From Cytophagales bacterium (GTDB taxonomy: Bacteria > Bacteroidota > Bacteroidia > Cytophagales > Cyclobacteriaceae), in NCBI GenBank assembly GCA_003537495.1, contig DPSB01000456.1, positions 1-6,072 on the forward strand: 6,072 bases of DNA. The letters run 5' to 3'. A program made the translations under genes and the position numbers. The notes beneath the pieces are model-generated. The model worked only from the letters and a program-made list of their open reading frames with translations, did not search any database and was not told where the DNA came from. Every line of letters starts with the position of its first letter. Within the stretch, counting starts at the first letter, position 1. Shown piece after piece: positions 1 through 5,336 of this stretch.

Positions 1-221
1 TGAATTACCTCGATAAAGGAGGAGTGATTATTTGTAAATCCGATAACAAAGACCCTCAGTATCCAACGTTTCCTCTGCCAGTTGAGAATATTAAAGAGGT
101 TTGGAAATTCAAAATCAAGCTCACCCGTCAGGCACCAGAGCCATCCGGATTGTACGAGAGGATTAATGCACTGGAGGGAGATATGGTCTTATTGAAAGAA
201 CAACTAAGAAAGACTGGTTGA
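1..221 (+). CDS. Unrecognised protein, C-terminal end (partial at left edge)
   Basis: The frame is open from the first bases of the window to a TGA at 219-221, giving about 72 residues, so this is most likely the tail of a longer gene that starts outside. A GTG at 24 could serve as a start, but the purine-rich AAAGGAGG before it ends one base from the GTG, too close for a normal ribosome site, and the frame stays open upstream of it. There is no ATG before position 182. The visible protein is polar, with a proline-rich middle (PTFPLP, APEPSG) and an end that looks like a short amphipathic or coiled-coil helix (INALEGDMVLLKEQL). I recognise no family. Its stop directly abuts the stop of the convergent HTH gene. 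It is the only gene in the window that would end in TGA. It could be a spurious frame. Confidence 0.4.
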   Translation, partial: NYLDKGGVIICKSDNKDPQYPTFPLPVENIKEVWKFKIKLTRQAPEPSGLYERINALEGDMVLLKEQLRKTG

Positions 222-482
222 TTACTGCTCTTTAAATATATCATCAATTTCGTTGACGGCCATGTTAATCTGTTTTGGTATTCCGAAGAGTTGAAAGATT
301 TTTCTCACTTGTGGTACGTGGTAAAAATGTCCCGTCTTTTTACCTACTTCCTTTTCAACTTTTTTTATCCAATTCTGAAAAGTCAACCAACTTACTCCAT
401 ACATCTGAGCTAATTGCTTGTGGTTAAGAGGTCTTAAAACAAAGACCTCTTCTTTTTTTCCGTTATTATCCTTCATCTTCAT
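222..482 (-). CDS. Small helix-turn-helix protein (DUF4248-like, hypothetical)
   Basis: This 86-residue basic protein has a segment that reads as a helix-turn-helix: residues about 19-42 run LNHKQLAQMYGVS then WLTFQNWIKKV, where AQMYGVS fits helix-turn and the second part a recognition helix. It is followed by HVPQVRKIFQLFGIP (about 55-69), a second helical element. The layout of a short charged N-terminus, an 'LAQMYGVS' helix and a 'V..I...FG.P' helix recalls the small DUF4248-type proteins common in Bacteroidota accessory regions; this is a resemblance from memory, not a search result. A DNA-binding or regulatory role is inferred. Start is ATG at 482; a second ATG at 476 gives MKDNN and is equally possible. 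No Shine-Dalgarno sequence is evident. It is divergent from the FISUMP lipoprotein gene across a repeat-rich spacer. Codons about 11-19 form a strong hairpin described separately. Confidence 0.65.
   Translation of the reverse strand: MKMKDNNGKKEEVFVLRPLNHKQLAQMYGVSWLTFQNWIKKVEKEVGKKTGHFYHVPQVRKIFQLFGIPKQINMAVNEIDDIFKEQ
426..460 (+). terminator. Terminator-like hairpin with T-tract, inside the HTH gene
   Basis: On the plus strand AAGAGGTCTT (426-435) is followed by a 6-base AAAACA loop and the perfect reverse complement AAGACCTCTT (442-451), then CTTTTTTTCC. A 10-bp perfect stem with a small loop and seven consecutive Ts is the geometry of an intrinsic terminator for plus-strand transcription, such as read-through from the gene ending at 221. 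It lies within minus-strand codons about 11-19 of the HTH gene. On that strand it would be an early coding-region hairpin preceded by an A-tract, and not a terminator. The stem has four G-C pairs, so stability is moderate. Function is inferred. Confidence 0.45.
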
Positions 483-553
483 TCCGTCTTTGTCGATGAC
501 AATAATATTGCAGAGAAAACCTACCCCTTAATACTTATGAAGGATTGTAAAAT

Positions 554-573
554 ATTATGAATGATTATGAATG
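554..573. repeat. Tandem decamer ATTATGAATG x2
   Basis: Two perfect adjacent copies of ATTATGAATG occupy 554-563 and 564-573. They are flanked at 551-556 and 579-584 by AATATT. This may be a slippage product or one turn-spaced protein site; the sequence alone does not decide. Confidence 0.6.
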
Positions 574-614
574 AATTCAATATTAAACTTGGTTGGAGGG
601 AATAATCGAATTTG

Positions 615-644
615 AGTTGAAATACAGTTGAAAAAGAGTTGAAA
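615..644 (+). repeat. Three AGTTGAAA direct repeats with 11-bp period
   Basis: AGTTGAAA occurs at 615-622, 626-633 and 637-644, each start exactly 11 bp after the last, with differing 3-base spacers (TAC, AAG). About one helical turn per repeat places all three on the same face of DNA, as expected for cooperative binding by a regulator. The GTT core preceded by A or CA is loosely like LytTR-type half-sites, but that assignment is weak. Confidence 0.6.
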
Positions 645-653
645 ATATTTAAA

Positions 654-684
654 GAAAGATTAAAGAGAGTTGTTTTAATCTTTC
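654..684. repeat. Perfect 11-bp inverted repeat, 9-bp spacer
   Basis: GAAAGATTAAA (654-664) and its exact reverse complement TTTAATCTTTC (674-684) flank GAGAGTTGT. The centre, at 669, lies 86 bp before the FISUMP start codon. The arms are AT-rich and no T-tract follows, so an operator for a dimeric regulator is more plausible than a terminator. Confidence 0.65.
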
Positions 685-723
685 ATAGATGACGAATGTC
701 ATTGAAACTCAGAGTAAGGTTTT

Positions 724-734
724 GTAAACTTTAC
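724..734. promoter_or_regulatory. Palindrome GTAAACTTTAC upstream of FISUMP gene
   Basis: A perfect 11-base odd palindrome (GTAAA-C-TTTAC) ends 20 bp before the ATG at 755, within the expected leader or promoter zone. It is short and AT-rich, so chance is possible; an operator role is inferred only from its position. Confidence 0.3.
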
Positions 735-754
735 GTACTAATAAATAAAGTGCA

Positions 755-1453
755 ATGAAATCGCAACTAAATTTAATAAACAAAGTACTGTTTGCATTTA
801 TTTGCCTGCTGATCGTATCCTGTAATGAGGATGAAATAGGGAATAATGCCATTGTTAAGGATATCGATGGGAATATCTATCACACCGTAAAAATTGGAAC
901 ACAGACCTGGATGGTTGAAAACCTGAAGACAACCAAATTCCGTGATGGCTCCAGTATTCCAAATGTTACAGATAATAACGACTGGACGAATCACGGTGAC
1001 ATGAACATGGGTGCATACTGTGATTACAATAATATGGTCAGTTATTCAAACACCTATGGTAGACTTTACAACTGGCATGCTGTTACTGATGAGCGTAACA
1101 TATGCCCTCCTGGCTGGCACGTACCGTCCAGCGCAGAATGGGAAACCCTAATTTCATTTTTAGGCGGAAAAACTGAAGCAGGAGGTGCCATGAAAGAAAA
1201 GGGCACAACGCATTGTAGCGGTCCGAATATTGGAGGCACCAATAGCAGTGGATTTACTGCCCTACCTGGTGGTTGCCGGCAAATAAATAGTGGAATGTAT
1301 TTTGGAAATGGTACAGCATGTACCTGGTGGTCTAGCACGGAAATTAATGCACAGACAGCCTGGTACTGTCAATTATATTTCGACCAAACCAGCATTAATA
1401 GAATGGCCTTTGATAAGTCATCAGGATGTTCTATCCGCTTGATTAAGGACTAA
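755..1453 (+). CDS. FISUMP-domain (Fib_succ_major) lipoprotein
   Basis: This 232-residue exported lipoprotein has a hydrophobic signal segment at about 8-22 and a lipobox ending LIVSC, with Cys23 as the predicted lipidated residue followed by acidic residues. Residues about 32-231 form one FISUMP domain (TIGR02145). The hallmarks are DIDGN-Y-TVKIGTQTWMVENL (about 36-57), YGRLYNWHAV (101-110), CPPGWHVPS..EWE (117-130), GFTALPGG (166-173), WWSSTE (191-196) and a closing SIRLIKD (226-232). The domain is related to C-type-lectin-like or sulfatase-modifying folds and is common in surface proteins of Fibrobacteres and Bacteroidota; its molecular function is unknown. Apart from the signal, seven cysteines remain (89, 117, 154, 174, 189, 205, 225). 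The domain appears complete and nothing else is fused to it. Start is ATG at 755, preceded by A-rich sequence without a Shine-Dalgarno site. It converges on the efflux operon, leaving 16 bp. Confidence 0.9.
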   Translation: MKSQLNLINKVLFAFICLLIVSCNEDEIGNNAIVKDIDGNIYHTVKIGTQTWMVENLKTTKFRDGSSIPNVTDNNDWTNHGDMNMGAYCDYNNMVSYSNTYGRLYNWHAVTDERNICPPGWHVPSSAEWETLISFLGGKTEAGGAMKEKGTTHCSGPNIGGTNSSGFTALPGGCRQINSGMYFGNGTACTWWSSTEINAQTAWYCQLYFDQTSINRMAFDKSSGCSIRLIKD

Positions 1454-1469
1454 AACGAGTCAGGTAGTT

Positions 1470-2159
1470 TTAATTGAAAGTCATTCTTTGAATTCTTACC
1501 GCATTCAATATGGCCAACAATGCTACCCCTACATCAGCAAACACAGCCTCCCACATAGTAGCCAGGCCGCCTGCACCGAGCGCCATCACAATTACCTTTA
1601 CTCCAAAAGCTAAGGCAATGTTTTGCCAAACTATCTGATTGGTTGCTTTACCAATCTTGATTGCGGTTACTATTTTGGACGGCTGATCCGTTTGTATTAC
1701 CACATCTGCTGTTTCAATGGCAGCATCACTTCCTAGTCCGCCCATAGCAATGCCTACATCACTCAAAGCAAGAACGGGGGCATCGTTAATTCCATCACCA
1801 ACAAAGGCAACGGCTTCTTTTTTTCCCTTTTTAATCGCTTCTACTTTCTCAACCTTGTGCTCAGGAAGTAGTTCTCCGTAAGCCTGATCAATTCCTAATG
1901 TCTTAGCTACCCTATCAGACACTGTCTGTTTATCTCCACTCAGCATAATGGTTTTGATATGGAGCGCATGCATTCGTTCAATGGCCTGCTTGCTGTCTTC
2001 TTTGATTTCGTCAGCAATGGTTATATACCCAACAAATTGTTTGTCTATGGCTACGGTAACAATAGTATCGGAAATACTTAAAGTTTCCTGATCGACTGTT
2101 ACTCCAAACTTTGATAATAGCTTCGGGTTACCCGCCAGGCCCTCTTTGCCTTGAATCAT
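1470..2159 (-). CDS. P1B ATPase C-terminal part: rest of N-domain, hinge and last two helices
   Basis: This 229-residue stretch is in the same frame as the preceding fragment. Its ATG at 2159-2157 directly follows the TGA, which makes stop-restart translation geometrically possible. It resumes the N-domain at GKEGLAGNPKLL (4-15), then shows the P-domain MLSGD (72-76), the Lys-containing LLPEHKVEKV (97-106), the hinge GDGINDAP (121-128), and membrane helices at about 177-200 and 203-223, the last containing Asp209 of ADVG. An AAAGGA lies about 15 bases upstream of the ATG, longer than usual spacing. It has no phosphorylation site of its own and cannot act alone. It ends with TAA at 1472-1470, and I see no terminator after it before the convergent FISUMP gene. 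Confidence 0.65.
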   Translation of the reverse strand: MIQGKEGLAGNPKLLSKFGVTVDQETLSISDTIVTVAIDKQFVGYITIADEIKEDSKQAIERMHALHIKTIMLSGDKQTVSDRVAKTLGIDQAYGELLPEHKVEKVEAIKKGKKEAVAFVGDGINDAPVLALSDVGIAMGGLGSDAAIETADVVIQTDQPSKIVTAIKIGKATNQIVWQNIALAFGVKVIVMALGAGGLATMWEAVFADVGVALLAILNAVRIQRMTFN

Positions 2160-2162
2160 TCA
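2160..2162 (-). other. In-frame TGA interrupting the ATPase gene
   Basis: On the minus strand the codons run GGA CAT GGA TTG AAA TGA ATG ATT CAA GGC, so G-H-G-L-K, stop, M-I-Q-G. Relatives in this family usually read GHGLK-x-x-x-x-GKE-LAGN here, and the spacing matches with the stop counted as one residue. The frame before and after is identical, so this is a substitution and not a frameshift. Confidence 0.85.
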
Positions 2163-3455
2163 TTTCAATCCATGTCCTTTTATTTCTTCGAGAGCATCCA
2201 CGGAGATTTTTTCATAGCTGCCTACTGAATACTCAACCCTGGCCTTGGCGACCGGATGAGTTGATTTGGCCTCTAATGCCGCAACCATGGGAAGCCATTC
2301 CTTTTCATCCATCCCTTTGCTTACCACTTGCTGCACTTTAAAAACTCCTTTGGTAAGCGTTCCTGTTTTATCCATTACAATAGTATCCACGCGTGTCATC
2401 AGGTCGAGGTAGTTTGATCCCTTGAACAAAATACCATTGCGCGAACCCGCGCCTATACCTCCAAAGTATCCTAATGGTATTGCCACAACCAAAGCACACG
2501 GGCAGGATATCACCAGAAAAATCAATGCGCGATACAACCACTGGTCAAAACTATATTCTTGCACAAAGAAGTAGGGCAATAAGGTAAGAGCGATGGCAAG
2601 AAATACAACAATAGGTGTATATACTTTTGCAAACCTTCTAATGAACAACTCTGTCTTCGCCTTTCGTCCTGTGGCATTTTGTACCAACTCAAGAATTCTT
2701 GCTAATGAACTTTCATTGAAAAGTTTTGTAACCTTTAAATCAACCACCTTTGATTCATTAATCATTCCTGCTAATACTGTTTCACCTTTCTCAATAGTTT
2801 TTGGTTTACTCTCACCGGTTAAGGCGGCAGTATTAAAAGAACTTCCTTCACTCAACATCTCGCCATCCAGCGGAACACGTTCACCAACTTTTATTAATAT
2901 TGACTCACCCACCAGCACTTCAGTTGGATCAACATTTACGAGATTACCATTACGATACACTGAGGCCACATCAGGTCTTACATCCATGAGTGCTTTTATG
3001 CTTCGCTTGGCCCGATTGACTGCCGCACTTTGAAATAGTTCACCAATTGCATAGAAGACCATCACGGCAACGCCTTCAGGATACTCACCAATATAGAATG
3101 CGCCCATCGTGGCAATACTCATCAGAATAAATTCTGTAAAAACTTCACCACGAAATGCGTAACGCAGCCCCTTTAGTAAAACAGGAAGTCCAACCGGAAA
3201 GTATGCAATAGCATACCATCCAAACCGGACAAACCCAGTAAACCACGATGGACTTACTAGATTGTCAAGTATTAACCCCGCGATCAATAAAACAAAACTT
3301 GCCATTGCCGATAGCCACTCTTTGTTAATGCCACCCGCTTCATCATGATCGTGATCACCGTCACCTTTACTTTTGTTCGGTGGTAGTACGATTGGCGTAC
3401 CAGGTTCACAACACCCTGTCTCTTCTTTATTATTTTTGATCTGTTCAGAAGACAT
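2160..3455 (-). CDS. P1B ATPase N-terminal part: membrane helices 1-6, actuator and P-domain start
   Basis: This 431-residue fragment starts at ATG 3455, 14 bp after the stop of the RcnA-like gene. The soluble N-tail holds Cys-Cys (15-16, in GCCEPG) and an HDHDE run (35-39), plausible metal ligands that stand in for the missing HMA domain. Helices lie at about 46-66, 74-95, 105-122, 125-142, 278-298 and 307-330. The actuator domain between helices 4 and 5 (helices 3 and 4 of the six-helix core) carries TGES at 213-216; CPC is at 318-320 and DKTGTLTKG at 362-370. The fragment stops just after the GHG nucleotide-binding motif. It lacks most of the P-domain hinge and the last two helices, so alone it should not be an active pump. 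As written it is what a standard gene caller would report. Confidence 0.7.
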   Translation of the reverse strand: MSSEQIKNNKEETGCCEPGTPIVLPPNKSKGDGDHDHDEAGGINKEWLSAMASFVLLIAGLILDNLVSPSWFTGFVRFGWYAIAYFPVGLPVLLKGLRYAFRGEVFTEFILMSIATMGAFYIGEYPEGVAVMVFYAIGELFQSAAVNRAKRSIKALMDVRPDVASVYRNGNLVNVDPTEVLVGESILIKVGERVPLDGEMLSEGSSFNTAALTGESKPKTIEKGETVLAGMINESKVVDLKVTKLFNESSLARILELVQNATGRKAKTELFIRRFAKVYTPIVVFLAIALTLLPYFFVQEYSFDQWLYRALIFLVISCPCALVVAIPLGYFGGIGAGSRNGILFKGSNYLDLMTRVDTIVMDKTGTLTKGVFKVQQVVSKGMDEKEWLPMVAALEAKSTHPVAKARVEYSVGSYEKISVDALEEIKGHGLK

Positions 3456-3469
3456 ACTGTAAATGTTTA

Positions 3470-4081
3470 TTAATGAATGAAAAATGAAGCAATTCCTGTA
3501 AGCACCAGTGTAATACCCGTAATGATTCCAGCATTATGTTCCAACGAATGCCAATTAAGTTTTAGTAAACCTGTGAAGGTAAAGCGTACCCATACCAACA
3601 TACCACCAACTGTAACCACAGTATAAAGCGTTGCTAGCATGGCAACCATCCACCAACCGTGGCTACCTGCCAAAAGAAAATAGGCTTCGATTTCCAGGCA
3701 TGGAGAAAAGAACATCGCCAGTGCGAGGCTGGCAATAATCTTTTTGTCTGAAACTATTTCGTCATGCTTATGTAGATGAAAGTGTTTGTGTTTGTGATGT
3801 TGATAGATGTAAAATAATCCTAATGCTATAAGAACTGATGGCGCAATAAAGTGAGTAAAATAGTTAATCCTATCGGCCAGTGTGATGCCGATCAATCCGA
3901 CAACAATGCCTACCATCACCGTACTCAATGCATGTGACAAGCCAGCGATAAACGTAATAGATGTAGTACGGTTCAATGACCAACCTTCTTTTTTTGAAAT
4001 AGCAAGTACCGGAAGCCAATGATTTGGAATCAGGGCATGCAGTACACTTAATACAAGACTTCCAGCAATCAGTGTTATCAT
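3470..4081 (-). CDS. RcnA/NicO-like His-rich membrane metal transporter (putative)
   Basis: This 203-residue inner-membrane protein has about six hydrophobic helices and a cytosolic- or periplasm-facing loop at 94-108 with seven histidines alternating with Lys/Phe/Leu. The pattern follows the RcnA/NicO nickel-cobalt exporters: HALIPNH in helix 1 (15-21; RcnA has HGLEPGH), GLSHALST in helix 2 (47-54), the His-rich loop, then FFSPCLEIEAY (124-134), comparable to GLIPCPAA, and a Thr/Val/Gly-rich helix (151-163) like RcnA's LVTVGVG. The family comparison is from memory of RcnA. It probably exports a divalent metal, with substrate unknown; the operon points to Zn, Co, Ni or Cd. It is shorter than RcnA mainly because the His loop is short. 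It lies 41 bp after the adaptor gene and 14 bp before the ATPase, so is co-transcribed. Alternative: another member of the LysE/TauE/DsbD-like membrane superfamilies. Confidence 0.7.
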   Translation of the reverse strand: MITLIAGSLVLSVLHALIPNHWLPVLAISKKEGWSLNRTTSITFIAGLSHALSTVMVGIVVGLIGITLADRINYFTHFIAPSVLIALGLFYIYQHHKHKHFHLHKHDEIVSDKKIIASLALAMFFSPCLEIEAYFLLAGSHGWWMVAMLATLYTVVTVGGMLVWVRFTFTGLLKLNWHSLEHNAGIITGITLVLTGIASFFIH

Positions 4082-4122
4082 CTTAATTTCGGTAAGATAT
4101 TAATATGGCATCAAGGCATATT

Positions 4123-5301
4123 CTAGTGTTCTTCCTCTGAGGCTCCCTGTGATTTTGATAAAATGTAAAACGCTCCTTTAATAACGATTTTTGAATTTTG
4201 CTTTATCTCTTCCAAGGGTTTGATTTCAATATATCCTAAATCAGTAATCCCTGTCACGACCTCTACCTTCTGAAAATGCATTGCCTCCGATTTATTGTCT
4301 TCTTCTACAAGAGCAAAGATGTAGTTCTTTCCATCTGATTTGACAATGGCATCAACGGGAACTGCCGGCATGGTTTGACTTCCAACATCAATGGATGCTG
4401 AAACATACATCCCAGGAAAAAGCTTTAAGCCTCTCACATTCCTTACCACTGCATGGGCGAGCACTGCTTTACTTTCGCCTTCAAACGATTGGTTAACACC
4501 GTAAATCTCCCCCTGAATCTGTTGATTATTTTGATTGGTTAGCATGAAATTTACCTTCTGCCCAATTTTAACTTTAAACAAATCTTTCTCGTACACCTGG
4601 AGATCGCAATGAATCTGAGAGTTATCCACAATATCCATAATCACCTTTCCCGGCTCTACGAACGAGCCCAGGTTTACATCAATGTGCGCAACAACTCCAC
4701 TGATGGGTGCAACAACGGATAGGTTAGAAATTATTTCTCCGGCAGAAAGCTGATTAAGATTTACATTAAGTTGTTGCAACTGCTTCGCCAACGATTGAAG
4801 CTTTGCTTTTTCAGAAAGATAATTGGATTCGGATTGTTGAAATACTTTTCCTGTTCCGGCATTCCTCTCATTGAGTTCTTTTTGTCGTTGAAATTCTTTT
4901 TCGATATAATTAAAACTACTTTGATTGGTAAGATACTCCTGTTGCATTTTGATGAATTCAAGATTTCCAATCGTGAGAAGCACCTGGCCTTTCTTAACAT
5001 AGCTGCCCTCCAGTACAAAAATCTGCTTTACTGATCCTCCCATAAGCACTGAAATATCGGCTCTGTTTTGGGGAGGCACCTCCAGTTTTCCGCTTGCTTT
5101 AACAATAGCACTAAGATTTTTTTCTTCCAGAGTATCTATCTCAATACCAACGGCATTAATTTGTTCTTGTGTCAGTTCAATAATATCTGAGGATTCTTCA
5201 TCATGGTTTTCTGCTTGCTCTTCGGTAGCTTCTTTTTCATTGTTGCAAGCTGAAATTATCAGAAGAAAAAGAAGAAAGGTATATGTTTTTAATGTTTTCA
5301 T
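4123..5301 (-). CDS. RND efflux periplasmic adaptor lipoprotein (CusB/CzcB family)
   Basis: This 392-residue membrane-fusion protein links an inner-membrane RND pump to a TolC-type channel. The N-terminus is a lipoprotein signal with lipobox IISAC, predicted lipidated Cys19, followed by an acidic, flexible tail (20-40) with one His. The lipoyl-like half-motif GGSVKQIFVLEGSYVKKGQ (88-106) and its partner APISGVVAHIDVNLGSFVEPG (198-218) flank an alpha-helical hairpin at about 117-188, rich in Gln/Glu/Leu. A beta-barrel (about 229-305, with FPGMYVSASI at 295-304) and a membrane-proximal domain (about 310-382) follow. The length is normal for the family. The CzcB/CusB assignment, rather than a drug-efflux adaptor, rests on the PPQNRADISVLMGGSV pattern and the metal-ATPase neighbour. 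There is no C-terminal metal-binding domain. Start is ATG 5301, 35 bp after the TolC-like gene, without a Shine-Dalgarno site; the stop is TAG. Confidence 0.9.
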   Translation of the reverse strand: MKTLKTYTFLLFLLIISACNNEKEATEEQAENHDEESSDIIELTQEQINAVGIEIDTLEEKNLSAIVKASGKLEVPPQNRADISVLMGGSVKQIFVLEGSYVKKGQVLLTIGNLEFIKMQQEYLTNQSSFNYIEKEFQRQKELNERNAGTGKVFQQSESNYLSEKAKLQSLAKQLQQLNVNLNQLSAGEIISNLSVVAPISGVVAHIDVNLGSFVEPGKVIMDIVDNSQIHCDLQVYEKDLFKVKIGQKVNFMLTNQNNQQIQGEIYGVNQSFEGESKAVLAHAVVRNVRGLKLFPGMYVSASIDVGSQTMPAVPVDAIVKSDGKNYIFALVEEDNKSEAMHFQKVEVVTGITDLGYIEIKPLEEIKQNSKIVIKGAFYILSKSQGASEEEH

Positions 5302-5336
5302 GGTTGATTATTTATCATGTTAGCCGTTCAGTAATA

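Larger units (their letters stand above)
483..754. promoter_or_regulatory. Divergent intergenic region with operator-like repeats
   Basis: This 272-bp AT-rich spacer separates the divergent HTH (minus) and FISUMP lipoprotein (plus) genes, so it must hold both promoters if both are expressed. I find no exact Bacteroidota -7 box (TAnnTTTG) with a matching -33 TTTG on either strand. The nearest minus-strand candidate is TAGGTTTT, read from about 525-515, one mismatch from consensus and without a clear -33. It contains a tandem decamer (554-573), three phased AGTTGAAA boxes (615-644), an 11-bp inverted repeat (654-684), a small dyad ATGAC-GAAT-GTCAT (689-702) and the palindrome GTAAACTTTAC (724-734). 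No coding frame of note is present. Confidence 0.5.
1470..3455 (-). pseudogene. Heavy-metal P1B ATPase (ZntA/CadA type) interrupted by one in-frame TGA
   Basis: Read through the TGA at 2162-2160, the frame encodes 661 residues that make a complete P1B ATPase core lacking an HMA domain. It would sit in the inner membrane and export Zn(II), Cd(II) or Pb(II) using ATP. Motifs in order are TGES (213-216, actuator), CPC in SCPCALV (318-320, metal site), DKTGT with phosphorylated Asp362, HP (400-401), GHG (427-429), SGD (506-508), GDGINDAP (553-560) and a last-helix Asp641 in ADVG, the ZntA-class residue. Eight membrane helices are visible. The stop replaces exactly one residue after GHGLK, in the N-domain, with no indel; GGA, CGA or AGA to TGA needs one change. 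All other key residues are intact, so the lesion is either recent, a sequence error, or bypassed. It is the last gene of the efflux operon. Confidence 0.75.

Noticed and set aside
15..26. AAAGGAGG followed by GTG as a Shine-Dalgarno-led start
   Set aside because: The spacing is only one base and the frame is open upstream to the window edge, so the purine run is more likely K-G-G codons.
1066..1338. 90-residue minus-strand open frame inside the FISUMP gene
   Set aside because: The plus strand carries clear FISUMP motifs here; the opposite frame is proline- and residue-biased with no motif.
1451..1472. TAAAAC...GTTTTA inverted repeat between convergent genes as a bidirectional terminator
   Set aside because: Half of each arm is simply the two TAA stop codons, which are mutually complementary in convergent genes; a 6-bp AT-rich stem with a 10-base loop is too weak.
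2160..2162. UGA read as selenocysteine or tryptophan in the ATPase
   Set aside because: The position is not a known Sec or conserved Trp site in this family, no SECIS-like stem was apparent just downstream, and the neighbouring genes use TGG for Trp and have no in-frame TGA over several kilobases.
2593..3033. 146-residue plus-strand open frame
   Set aside because: It lies wholly opposite the motif-bearing ATPase gene and has no recognisable domain; it is a shadow of the real frame.
4097..4106. Palindrome ATATTAATAT between the adaptor and RcnA-like genes
   Set aside because: It is pure A/T, expected by chance in such DNA, and lies inside an apparent operon.
4761..5034. Two overlapping frames, one on each strand, within the adaptor gene
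   Set aside because: They overlap the helical-hairpin region of a clear CusB-type protein and have no independent support.
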